A stretch of DNA of 29,389 bases, from the NCBI GenBank assembly GCA_015852425.1, contig JAAAIG010000336.1:1-29389 (forward strand), written 5' to 3'. The translations under genes and the position numbers were made by a program. Shown here in pieces: positions 16,459 through 26,997 of this stretch. The notes beneath the pieces were generated by a model, which did not search any database, had not been told where the DNA came from, and was given only the letters and a program-made list of their open reading frames with translations. The DNA comes from Gryganskiella cystojenkinii (lineage: Eukaryota; Mortierellomycota; Mortierellomycetes; Mortierellales; Mortierellaceae). Numbering within the stretch: position 1 is the first letter of the stretch; each line of letters starts with the position of its first letter.

Positions 16459-19076
16459 CTACAACTGCTGTTGCTGCTGTTGTCCATCCACAAAATTAAA
16501 CGCCTCAGCATCATGAGCACTATAACTATGCCTGTTATTATTACTATTTTTGTCGATATTGCTGTTGTTGCTGTTGTTGTCGTCGTTGTTGTTGTTGTGA
16601 CTGCGATGCGACTTTAACGGCATAAACGAATGTCGGTCCAGTGTGGGCGAGGAATCTAGAGAATGACTCGGGGTATAGTCAGTCTCATGCTCGTCCTCCT
16701 CGACATCATGGCCCTCTAGTTCCCGAACCAACGCCCGAATTTCGCGAAGATGGGATCCTGCACCGTTGGAGGCCGAACGTCGGATCCGGCCCCTGCGTCC
16801 GACTTCGTTCGAGATGTGACCGTTGAACGAATGTGACTCGAGCAGTTGAAGGATATGAGGGTATACATGTATGTCCAGTCCCTGTGCCCAGAGAAAGTCT
16901 AAATTTCAGGAGATGAAGAAGCAAATTAAGAGAGTTTAGTACAGCATTACAACTACCGGAATGTCTAGCAGTAAAATGTTCTTGATCTTATTTTTTTTTT
17001 ACCTAGGTGCTCATAGTTGGGCACCTCCCAAACACCGACGAGATCCGGAAGGTCGGACAAGAGCCCCTGAATATCGACCAAGGTATCATTGCCTCCGTAA
17101 AAGATGGCGATCGGGGTCGAGATCTGGTTGGTTGGGAAGGGGTGAGGGCAATGGCTTCGAGTAGAAGAGAGGTATGGCACACGAGGTTGGACATCATCGT
17201 ACATCTGGAACGTTTGCGTTCGAATTATTTGGAACCAGTGCTAAGAAGGACAGTTGGTATTAAATAAAAAAGTATGTCAGCATAGTTCCTCGAAAAAAAA
17301 ACACAATTCTCACGTCCACGGATATGGAGGCATATAGCACCCACCACAAGGATCCTGACACTGGTAAAACTGTACAAATGCTGATACGAGACCGCCTTCT
17401 GGACGAGACTCATGGATCGACAATGCCAACCAAATAAAAACTTGACCGCCAGATCAATCATGGTCGCATACGTCGTTGGGTGCAGCAAGTTTTGCCAGAA
17501 CAGAGCAGCGGTCAGCGGAGTTTTCCGTCCCAACAAGAGATAAATCACATTGGGCGCAGCCTTCACGATCGAGTTGACGAGCCCATTTTCTAATCCAGGA
17601 GGTGTGGTGGCTGGTGCGAGAGCAATGAACAACGAGATCTTGTCGTTCAGATCAGGGTTGATCGAGAGAGATGCAAAAGCCTGTGCTGTTCCCTGAGAAA
17701 ATCCAATGTAGACGAGTGAAGGTGCCCCTGTTCGGTTTAAGATATACTATAAAAGGTCATGTCAAGATAAAAAAAGGGATTGTAAGGTTCACATGACGTC
17801 CATGTCAACAAACAACGAAGGAACTAAAAACGTATTAGCTCAGAGGAGAAGTGTAGAATCGCAGAAACTTACATCAACAGTATCAGGCATATCAAATAAG
17901 GCAAGCTCGTCCATACTGAACTCCCAAAACTTTTTCTCGTGTGGCTTGAGGAACATGTGCTTGAGTGAGTACTTGTTTCCACGGGCATTGCCTAGCCATA
18001 CGTCATAGCTGTGTGTAGCAGCAAAAAAAAAACAATGGCAAAAGAATGAGTGAGTATCGATTATACGATCTAAGAGCATTTCTCCATTTTAGGCGCAAAC
18101 CACAACAAGCAAAAAAATCATTACCCTGCTTCGGCCAACACAAACGCCAGGTTTCGTTCCTCATCCAGGTTGCAAAGCCAGACCTCGGAGCACATCATAA
18201 ACCCATGATACAGCAACACGACCGGTTTGATGTGATCGCCCTTCTTGGTCGGTCGCCTCCTCTTTTGATCGAAATCAGCTTCAAGATCCTCTTCCTGATC
18301 CCGTTTATCTCGCGACTGGTTCTTGTTCATGAGGGATTCTTTGGTTTCCGCCGCCAAAGGAACCCCGTTCTCACGCAAGAGCCTTACAATATCCTCAGGA
18401 GGATTGGGAATCACGCCCTTGGCCGAGACCTTTTCTCGTCCATGTGTGATTCTGTGGACACCGAGCAAATAGTTGTCGCGTGTGCGGACGAGATGCTCTT
18501 GGATAGGATAGTTCCTAATAAAAAGCAAATGGGTAGATCAAACAAAAATTGCATGTGAACACAGATTGAAAGAGTACGGAAAAAAAAAAAAAGCTGGGGG
18601 GAAGAAGACGGCAGGGGGAGGGAGGATGGACCCGATCTCCTTAAAAACGAACAACTGTTTGGGCAACCGCCCATATTTTCTTGCGTCTTTACCAGAAGCG
18701 AAGCATCTCTTGGACATTGGCTGCGTTTTCGAGAGGAGGAGCCCTTGCCGACATGTGGTTTGTCACCACCCATGGGAAGATTCTAAGGGAGGAGAGGAGG
18801 GGGGGAAAGAGAGAGAAGGCGCAAAACATAGACAGGTTTTCTTTGATCAGACATTGAACATGAAAAAGTGGCGTGACTGGAAAAGGAAGCAAACATATGA
18901 AAAGGAGGGATCATGTATTACTTTTCAACAAAAGCCTTGCCAGCGTCGAGAATAATACCTGGGATCAGGTATGCAACCATGCGAAAACAAGTCTCGATGC
19001 CGATAATAACAAAGGTCAGAATGATTGACCGGTAGTCTCCCAAACTGAGCCGAGAGACAATGGGAATGTGGACCAT
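16459..19076 (-). CDS. Acid lipase / steryl ester hydrolase (TGL1/YEH family), seven exons, 616 aa
   Basis: Alpha/beta-hydrolase expected to hydrolyse steryl esters or triacylglycerol at the ER or lipid droplets. Exons: 19076-18922, 18782-18693, 18514-18125, 18008-17873, 17746-17345, 17240-17003 and 16898-16459 (1851 nt, all phases consistent). An N-terminal membrane anchor spans about 19-41. The lipase-associated region starts at about 83 (YPIQEHLVRTRDNYLLGVHR), followed by an oxyanion region LLYHGFM and by YDVWLGNARG. The catalytic triad is visible: Ser274 in GFSQG, Asp443 in GGNDTLVD and His469 in NYEHLDFLWA. A charged Lys/Arg/Glu insert lies between the lipase-associated region and the hydrolase core. 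Exon 7 adds about 120 residues of Asn/Ser/His/Gln-rich tail, ending in a Gln run encoded by a triplet repeat. Close to yeast TGL1/YEH1/YEH2 and animal LIPA, but I cannot say which substrate dominates. Confidence 0.9.
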
Positions 19077-19399
19077 GTCGGAGTTGTGCTCAAGGAGGCA
19101 ATGGGTATGTATGTACGGAGGGGTACTAAATGTATAAGAGGCGTGCGTTGTCGTTAATGAGTGTGTTTCAAAAAGTAAATAATCGTCTAGAGTAATGTAG
19201 GGGTGGTGGCAATGGAGAGAGGATGGTGGTCAATGGAAGGAAAGAAGAACAAGAAAGGAGAAACAGAGACAAATGCAATTCGTCTAGTTGGTGGCCGAAT
19301 GAGACATGTCGGTGCGGTATCACGTGGAACAACCATTCGCCCAATTGTTCCCCTTTCTCGTTCGCCTGTTTATTTATTAATATAATCAGACAGGCTTTG
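19077..19399. other. Lipase promoter and aminotransferase 3' flank
   Basis: Both neighbours are on the minus strand. The right end contains overlapping AATAAA signals of the aminotransferase (19369-19378). The left end should hold the lipase promoter; CT-rich sequence on the minus strand is seen near 19190-19260. No further gene was found. Confidence 0.5.
19369..19378 (-). terminator. Overlapping AATAAA polyadenylation signals of the aminotransferase gene
   Basis: Two overlapping minus-strand AATAAA hexamers begin about 22 nt beyond the stop at 19400-19402. Confidence 0.55.
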
Positions 19400-21110
19400 T
19401 TAGGCCTTGGACACGATCCTCTCCAATGCATCCAACGCGTATTTGACCGTGGTAATGTCAGCCTGGGATCCCATATGACCGATACGGAACAAGGCATTCG
19501 CTGTCTGCCCATAGCTAAAGAAAACAAAAAGAGAGAGAAAAGCACAAGCGATGTTAGAAACGGATTGCAAAAACGCGAACTAAATAGAAAAATAGAATTG
19601 TCCATTCTTGTCATTACCTTCCACCAAGGATAACGCCTTCCTTTCGGAGTTTCTTGTCCAGTTCTTCCCAGGTGGTGTTGTCAGGGACACGGACCGCTGT
19701 AACCGAAGCCGAACTGTAACGCTCCTCTTCCCTCCACCAAAGAGTCAATCCCATTTGCTTGACACGCTCACGACAGTACTTGGCCACTTCCTCGTGTTTC
19801 TCATATACGCGCTGGACCTGCTCCTTGGCTCCAAAGATGGTTTTCAACTGCACGTTCAACGCGTCCAGGGCAGACCAGAGAGGGGTATATGGGAATAGGC
19901 CGGACTATGGAAAGTTAAGCACTTAAAAGTTAGCATGTTATGACATCATCTGCAGCCATGGTCAATTGCTGTAGAGTGTGTTATCCTATGACCAAATAAC
20001 GTATCACCGTATACCTGCTGAAAGTTCTTAAAGGGTAAGAGGGCATCATACCCGGTGTAAGCGACTTTTTCGATCTGCTTCCAAGCCTTGGCACTGACAG
20101 TGAGGATCGCCAAGGAAGGTTCGCACGAGAATGCCTTCTGGGATCCAAGGAGGCCTATGATGAAAAGAGCATAAACACCAAAAAAGGGGAGGGGTCAATA
20201 TTATTTTCCCCGCCTAAGAGACTTCAACTAAAAGCGATAAGTTTTTTTGTCCGCATTAAGTTATAAAGTCGGATATGTTACCAATATCAATGCCCCATCC
20301 AGCAACGTCAACTGGGACAGCACCAGCAGAGCTAACGACATCTACATAAAAGAGAGAGTCGGTATTGGCACATGCTTGACCGATAGCACAGACAGCCTCA
20401 GAGTTCAATGCTCCTGTAGGGGTATCACAATGGACCACTTGAGGATTTCACATAACAAACGAGACAATTAGTAAGTAAACGTCTATGCTGTCCAGCATTT
20501 ACGAGTTCTTTTTTTTCTTTCAAAGGGTTATAACCCTAGACTCACTGGTAACAAGATCCGGTTGCCAGTCCTGAATGGTCTGGATCGCTCTTTCAGTATC
20601 AATGGGTTGATCCCAGGCGCTATCGACGGCCTTGATTTCAATGTTTGGGTATCGCAGACTCTGGACCATGTCAGTCATTCCGCAACCATAGGCTCCATTG
20701 CCAACACAGAGAACTTTGTATTTCTTTCCTTCTTCCATCTTCAAAGATCCATCGTCTTTGCAATGATAAAATGGCCAGGGGATCACAGATTTCAAACCAC
20801 CCCAAAGACCGACCATCCCTTCGCCGGACATGATCACGACCGATCCTCCCTTGGCCCTCTCGGGTTCAAAAGACAACAAGTGCTCGAGTCTTGAGCAACA
20901 TTCATCGTAGATTCTCATACATTCGGGTTCGAGATCGCCACTACCATAGAACGTGTTGGCGTAATGCTCGCGAAGGTACCTGGGTACAACCGTGGGACCT
21001 GGATATTAACAGATACGTGCTGTAATTAGCGATTTATCTCAAAAACTTTCAAGGACAGAAAGAAATGAGCGAGTCAAACCTGGTACGAGGTGGGCCTGTG
21101 GTTGCTGCAT
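19400..21110 (-). CDS. AGX1: Alanine-glyoxylate / serine-pyruvate aminotransferase, six exons, 393 aa
   Basis: Class-V PLP enzyme that transfers the amino group of alanine (or serine) to glyoxylate, detoxifying glyoxylate and making glycine. Exons: 21110-21080 (ten codons plus one base), 20998-20546, 20437-20282, 20154-20015, 19904-19618 and 19514-19400 (1182 nt). The length matches the family (about 390). Landmarks: HLVPGPT near the N-terminus, GNGAYG, HCDTPTGALN, YVDVVSSAG with the PLP Asp, and GSQKAF with the Schiff-base Lys220. FRIGHMG lies near the end and carries the usual substrate-carboxylate Arg. The protein ends in Ser-Lys-Ala, a weak peroxisomal PTS1 variant, so peroxisomal import is plausible. 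The tiny first exon was placed because its MQQPQAHLVP joins in phase to G-PTV. It starts 131 nt after the NAD kinase stop on the same strand. Confidence 0.92.
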
Positions 21111-21236
21111 GGTTAGTTGATAAGCAGGATCAAAATAAAGAAGAGAAAAGAAGGACGTTGCGAACGAATTTTGCGAAGCAAGGTCGCAATTTTTGTTTTT
21201 GGGGTGTGACGACACCACCCAATGTCATGCTCAAGA

Positions 21237-21242
21237 TTTATT
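21237..21242 (-). terminator. AATAAA signal overlapping the NAD kinase stop codon
   Basis: On the minus strand the stop reads TAAATAAA, so the AATAAA shares its first A with the TAA stop (21242-21244). Cleavage would fall in the 131-nt gap before the aminotransferase start, leaving little room for a separate promoter. Confidence 0.5.
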
Positions 21243-24200
21243 TAAGGGGTAGAGATCGATAAGTTTTCCATCTTTTGGCCCTTGAACGAAGTGGCGATGC
21301 TGATGTTCGATGAGAACCCGTCCAGGGCCACACACCCATTCATATCTACATGTTCCGACTCCCTAGAGGCCTGGTGATCATCATCGTCATCGTCATCGCT
21401 ACTCGATCCATCCTCCCACTCTCCATCCCCGTCCTCGGCACCTTCTTTTTCCTCGACTGGGTCACTATCCTCGTCATCAGAGTCATCAGTGTCACTGCTG
21501 TCGGTACCCCAACAGGTCATAATTGTATCCGTATCTTGCGGGGAATGATCATAGTATTCGGCACTGTGTCCATCGCGACTCGATTTCCGCAGACTGGGAC
21601 TGGTGACACCAGATCGTAGACTATGCTGTCTTGCTCTCGTACTGCTGGTCGCGCTGCTGTTCCCACTCGTAGGATGCCAGTCAGCTCCGAAGCTGCTACT
21701 GCTACTGCCGCCGTGAGCGTTGTGAGAATGGCCGTGGCTGCCAGAATGACGGTGGTGATGGTGGTGATGCTGAGGAGGATGTTGATTTCCAATGATAGAC
21801 CCAGAAGGATTTTGCTCTGTGGGTGTTGCAGTCCCGTGAGTATGAGTATCCTGAGAACCACTGCCTACTGCTGGGGGCCAGGGCGTGGAGCCGTCGGCTG
21901 AGGTCATGCTCGTCTTACTACCCGGCGGTGACAGAGACGTCGAAGAGGGCTGGCGTGTCCTCCTTGGTCGGGAATGTTCCACGACGCGGAACCCCTTTTG
22001 ACGCTCGCGCTCGTTCCATCTTAAACAGCGCGACAGCGAATGGAACCAATCGGATGATTGCGAACTGGAACAAATAGTTGGGAATGGGTAGGTACTCGCA
22101 GTAACCTTGATATGATCGCCCTCTATAGTACGGGAAATAAACGTAATCCGTCAGCTAATATTTTCAAAATGACCACCAACGTTTCTCAACATATGGCTTC
22201 GGACAAGGAGTCACTCACGTTTCAGCTCCACACGACCACGACCATCGAAACTCGCCCATGCAGTCGATCGGGAATCAAAAGGAACACAAATTCGCAGCTC
22301 CATCGAATCTGGCAATAACATGGGTCGGAAACTGAGCGTGTGCGGACAAATGGGGGAAATCAAGATGGCTGGGATCTCGGGATGTGTCAACGGTCCTCCT
22401 GCTGCTAGCTATAAAAGTAGAAGGAAGAAAAAAAAATAGTCCATAAGTATGCAATGTTTGTAGGATCTCTTATTATGGGTTCCGAGAACACGATCTTTAG
22501 AGACGCTTACTGAATATGCAGTCGATCCTGTTGGTGTAGAGATGACAATGCCATCGGCTTGCACTGTGGTCAAATGCTCTTCATCTCCAAAGAGTTCCAG
22601 TAAACTGAGGTTGGCACTTGGTCCACGATCCAGAACTAATATTGTAGGTATCATCGAAGAAAAAATATGTCAGTCGCCGTGGCTCTATTAATGAACAATA
22701 TCGAAACCCGTAGTAGCCGCTTACCTAGATCGTTCAAAATCTCAAAGGTTTCGGTCGGTGTTGTCAATACGGTCGGCAAAGACCTCTTTCCTTCATCACT
22801 ATCATCGTCGCTTTCGTCCAGTGGTGTAGCAGCTTTCCCTGAGCCGCCTTTGTTTCGACGCGCGTTTTTACGCTTCTTCTTTTTAGTCTTGTCGACCGCC
22901 CGATGTTCTAGACAACGGTAAATCGTGCAACTGAATCGCATTCGCAGGTTGACTCTGACGCCATGATCCAGACAAGTGCTCAGCGTCTGTTGATAGTCCA
23001 CAGTGGGAAATGGTGTCAAGAATCCCAGTGATCCTGCAGAGAAGGGCAAGATTGGTGGGACAATCCTCTGAAAGAGCCAACTAGTGAACAAGACAGTTCC
23101 ATCTCCGCCAAGCTATCAGTGGGGTAGAGTCGAGAAATTGAGCATATTATTAATATCTCGATCTTGAGGCTCTAAAAGATACCACCTCTCTTTATCAATG
23201 CTTGACGAGCTACGTCTTACCGTAATGGCAAAATCAAAGAGGTGGGCTTCCTGTGCGCAAAGATCAGAAGTCCAGAATCGTAGAGATTGGGTATAGTCGT
23301 GACCGAGCTTGGTGCTCTTCAAGAACGATGGGTATTTGAATTTTGGGATATCCTTCAGCTTCTCATCCACGAATCTAATTTGTTCCAGAAATGAACTCGT
23401 TAGTTACCGCTCTCGCGCTTTTTACGTTTCGAACTTTGTCGAATTGATCCTCCCCTTACACAGTGAGTCCTCGAGAGGCAATCATCCAGAGTGCAATCTC
23501 ACGAGTAATCTTGAGCAAGGATTCGTCCCCTGGTTTGGTAACAATCATGACAGTTTTGGGTGTCTCCCATTTGACTCTGGCGCGACCTGTGGGAATATAT
23601 AAAAGAGCATGCAGGGGGCTTTTGGTTAGATATTGATTCCCAACCGTGTTGCACAAGAAGAGCACAACGACAAAAGAAGGAAAAAATACAGGGGCCATGG
23701 CCTTTGACTCGTTTGTTGTTGTTTTTTTCCCTTCGCGCTCTTTCTTTATTCTCGTTCTCTCTCTCTCTTTCGCAGAGAAACTTGTGATTGTGTTCAACCT
23801 GCATATGATTCTTGCCATCCCATTGACCAAAAGCACACACTAAATGCCGCCGCTACCACGCCGCACGGGCTTGGACAAACAGTTTTCCTTCTTCGTTTGG
23901 AATCGAACCTCAAGGAAACAGTTGTGCCAGAAAAATCACAGTTCAACTCCAAAATCGCGCAAAAAAAAAATAGGGGATTGACAGAGAGAGAGACAAAGAC
24001 GTGTAGGCCGGGCAAGATGGTGAATGCGAGGCACTGCGGATTAAAGTAAACAAATGGGATCAGTGGCACCAGGTGAGAAGAAAAATGATTGAGCGCAGAC
24101 ACAAAGAACACAAATAACACAAATAACACAAAACATGCACATTGTACTTTGCATGAGAAAAAAGAGGAGATTGCAGATATGGTTCAAAGATGGACTGTCG

Positions 24201-25161
24201 CTCTCACCCGCCAGACAAAAAAAAACATTAGCCACCTTTTGTTTCCCTCGTAGACGACCATGTCACCCATCCTTTTGTTGTCTTTTGGCTGATGAAGTAA
24301 AAACTTGCCTATCTTTTTTGAGACTTCACGCACGCCTACTGCTGTCTCGGCTAAACGACTTGTAGGTGTCATGATTCGTCGTTGACCATTGAGTGCCGAT
24401 CCGTTAAATGTGCTCGAAATATGATCTTTGGCTAACGTATCCTGGACACACGACTCGATCGATCGGGGTAGTATCCTGTCTGGAGGTGCAGGTTTGACGA
24501 GTGCACTTGCAGAGGGGAAAGAGCTGTCGAGGGCATGGTGAAGACTGATAGGCGATTGCGGTTGAGGGATCTCGATCGAGGGTCGACTGACGAGAGGTCT
24601 GGTACTGCTGTGGTTGTTCGCGAGAGAGTGAGAGCGTGTCGATCTGTCGATGGGTCCGCCTCGAACGTCTATAGTCATTCTGGGTGCGTTGGATTCCGTG
24701 GAGGAGGAGGGTGATGAGGAGGACGAAGCTGAGGGTGAGGAAGAGGAGGAACAAGAGTCGCGATGGACAGACGAGTTTGAAGATCGAACTGAGGCAGCGT
24801 CCGCCGCAGCACCGGCCTCTGCGCCAGCTGCGGCAACCATGGCCATGGCCTGGGCGAGGCTACTTCCTGAAGAGGTATCGTGGATGATGTTGGCAGTTAA
24901 GGGATCTTCAATATTGGTCATGGTCAATCCCGGCTCTACCTGCACCTGTGACCGCGAGGGGGAGGAGCGAAGGACAGGAGGTGGAGCCGCCAGGATTGAG
25001 AATGTAGGGACGGGAGCGAGAGGAGGAGCTGCTGCTGTTTGTGATACCGTTGTTGGTTCTAATGAGTCTGTCGGCGGTGGTAGTGAGGCGATGAGAGGGG
25101 GGTGATTCTGACTGCTCTGTTGATTCAGCTGTCGCGCCTGAGAGTTGTCGTGCTCGGACAT
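21242..25161 (-). CDS. NADK: NAD(+) kinase with long disordered tails, seven exons, 905 aa
   Basis: Phosphorylates NAD (or NADH) with ATP to NADP(H). Exons: 25161-24309, 23586-23460, 23374-23221, 23112-22725, 22635-22511, 22408-22219 and 22122-21242 (2718 nt, phases consistent). Residues 1 to about 265 are Ser/Pro/Ala/Gln-rich and look disordered. Catalytic landmarks follow: [34 protein letters not shown] (379-384, the kinase GGDG motif), [34 protein letters not shown] (to 549) and [10 protein letters not shown]. From about 680 the C-terminus is low-complexity, with a poly-His block and Asp/Glu/Ser runs. A basic insert ([13 protein letters not shown]) lies inside exon 4. Intron 1 (722 nt) has a GC donor (G|GCAAGT), required to keep the frame. 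No mitochondrial presequence is evident, so UTR1-like cytosolic action is likely. Confidence 0.92.
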
Positions 25162-26091
25162 GGTAGGGAACGAGCGTTATTTGAAGCTGTAGGACAAAAG
25201 TTGTGTTTGAAATAATGGATGGATGGACAGCAAGTAGATGGCAATAAAAAGACGACCGGCGGAAGAAGAATGAAACTGTGTGGGGGGAGAGTGATGAAGA
25301 AAGAAGATATAAAAAGGGATGTGGGGGAATGGAAGAGAGAATGGAGGAGGAGTGGAGGAGGGGATTGAAAAAAAAGGTATGCGAAGGTGAGCAATTGGAG
25401 AGGGGACAACCAAAAAAAAGAAGATACGAGTCGATTTGCGTAGCTGTTTACCGACGCAATGCGGACGGAGTGACTGCTTCGTAATAGGTTTTAACTGGAC
25501 GATCGATCGTGTTTCTGCTTGATGATGATGCAAAGGACACGCACTTTGCGAGGAGAGTAAAAGGCGGAAGGTGATATATAGATGAAAGAGTTGCTGGAAA
25601 GAATCGGAGGAGGGAAGTTTCTCACTCTTTATAGCGACTTGTCACCAGCAGGTATCCGCGTCCGAGTAACCAAGGAACTTTGTGGATCGATTATTACTAT
25701 TCAAAACCAGGGGTTTTTAGCAAAGTGAACTCCCTTTGGACAATTATTTACTTTTGACGCCGCCTGCTTCAACGCAGGGATATATTGACTTTGGGACAAG
25801 AACACCCAATGCAACTCTGTCAAGTGACAATTGTGCACCCTCCAGGGGTTGGGGGAGGAAGATGAAATGAAAAATATGAAAGAGAAAGGTTTCGCAATGT
25901 AGCTCCCTCGTTGTTGCCATCTTCCTGACAAATACGTTCGAAAGAATACCCCACGATCGTTCTTGGACTTTACTCGTCCTCCTCTTAAAACTCTTATTGC
26001 CACCAAAAAGGAAAGAACTGCGCTGCTGCCTATCTTTCATCTGCAATCGAAAATGAGGCTAGTTCTATTTTATTGAGGACACACTTTCACT
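25162..26091. other. Intergenic: NAD kinase promoter/leader and reductase 3' flank
   Basis: The first ~380 nt are pyrimidine-rich on the minus strand (purine-rich as given, 25262-25420), like other leaders here. A minus-strand TATAAAG occurs at 25627-25633, some 470 nt from the ATG. At 25701-26046 two overlapping minus-strand ORFs of about 100 codons exist but show no domain. I do not call them genes. Confidence 0.5.
26069..26074 (-). terminator. AATAAA polyadenylation signal of the reductase gene
   Basis: Minus-strand AATAAA about 18 nt beyond the stop codon at 26092-26094. Confidence 0.6.
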
Positions 26092-26997
26092 CTACAACAG
26101 GGCTTGGATTAAGGTCGTCCAGTCTTGACCCCCAAGTCCTCTCTCCTCTACAGTCTTCAGGTTCTTGTACGCTACATCGGCCGTGGGCAACTCGGCTCCG
26201 GAATCTTGGGCTAGCTTTTGCATATGTCTGACATCCTTCAGTCCCAGGGTCACAGGGAAACCGGCGCTGCCACCGGCCTTGTTCTCAACTTGATCCACAA
26301 TCAACTTGGAGTAGCCCAGCCACACGGGAGAAGGAAAGAGCAACTCGACCAGTTTCAAGACATCTGCTTGAGCGAGTTGGTTCTTTCCTCCCAAAGCCAA
26401 ACCCTCGGCCAACAGCTCGATCGATCCCACGACCCAAAAGTTTCCTAAGAGCTTAAAAGCACTCGCTCGGGAGACGTCTGTCGTGTGCAAGTCCAGAATG
26501 GCTCGGGACATGGACTTGAAATAAGGAGTCAGATGCTCAATCACCTTGGCATCCCCACTCGCAATCCAGACGAGTTGTGCGGCCGCAGCGGCGGGTGGAC
26601 GACCAAAGATTGGACATTGCAAGAACGCATGCTGAGGAAAAGCCGCAAGCTCAGTCTGGAGTCGTTGGGGCAAAGTTGGGTAAACCGTACTGGTCTCGAC
26701 AAAGATGACGGGGTCTTGACGCTTGCTAACAAGACTGAAAAGCGTCTCATAGACGGATTCGACGGCGGCATCGTTTGAAAGCGAGGTAAAGATGATGTTA
26801 GTCCTTGCCAAGAGCTCCTCGATGGAGCTGGCGACTGTGGCGCCTTCGTTCGCAAGACGAGTTGTCTTTTCGGGGGTACGGTTCCACACCGTGAGGGATT
26901 CTTGAGAGTTGGTTTGGAGGTATTTGTGAAGGTTGGAGGCCATCTCGACCCCCATCTCGCCGAGACCAATCCATCCGATCTTGTCCAGTTGAGGCAT
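26092..26997 (-). CDS. NAD(P)-dependent beta-hydroxyacid dehydrogenase (3-hydroxyisobutyrate dehydrogenase-like), 301 aa
   Basis: Intronless gene of the 6-phosphogluconate/3-hydroxyisobutyrate dehydrogenase superfamily. An N-terminal Rossmann fold carries GLGEMG at 11-16 and WNRTPEK at 38-44. Arg40 after the second strand suggests NADP(H) preference, but this is weak evidence. The catalytic lysine is Lys182 in FKLLGNFW, with the usual Asn186. C-terminal helices complete the family length (about 290-300). The substrate-binding motif, normally DAPVSGG, is replaced by QCPIFGRPPAAAAA (127-140). This suggests a divergent reductase rather than true valine-pathway 3-hydroxyisobutyrate dehydrogenase. 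No mitochondrial or peroxisomal targeting signal is evident. The ATG directly follows an A-rich, CT-rich leader. Substrate unknown. Confidence 0.9.
   Translation of the reverse strand: MPQLDKIGWIGLGEMGVEMASNLHKYLQTNSQESLTVWNRTPEKTTRLANEGATVASSIEELLARTNIIFTSLSNDAAVESVYETLFSLVSKRQDPVIFVETSTVYPTLPQRLQTELAAFPQHAFLQCPIFGRPPAAAAAQLVWIASGDAKVIEHLTPYFKSMSRAILDLHTTDVSRASAFKLLGNFWVVGSIELLAEGLALGGKNQLAQADVLKLVELLFPSPVWLGYSKLIVDQVENKAGGSAGFPVTLGLKDVRHMQKLAQDSGAELPTADVAYKNLKTVEERGLGGQDWTTLIQALL

Noticed and set aside
24650..25105. 151-codon acidic plus-strand ORF
   Set aside because: Antisense shadow of the Ser/Pro-rich first exon of NAD kinase, which splices in frame to the conserved core.
25701..26046. 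Two ~100-codon minus-strand ORFs between the reductase and NAD kinase
   Set aside because: They overlap in different frames, show no family motifs and lack a clear promoter; kept only as a note in the intergenic entry.
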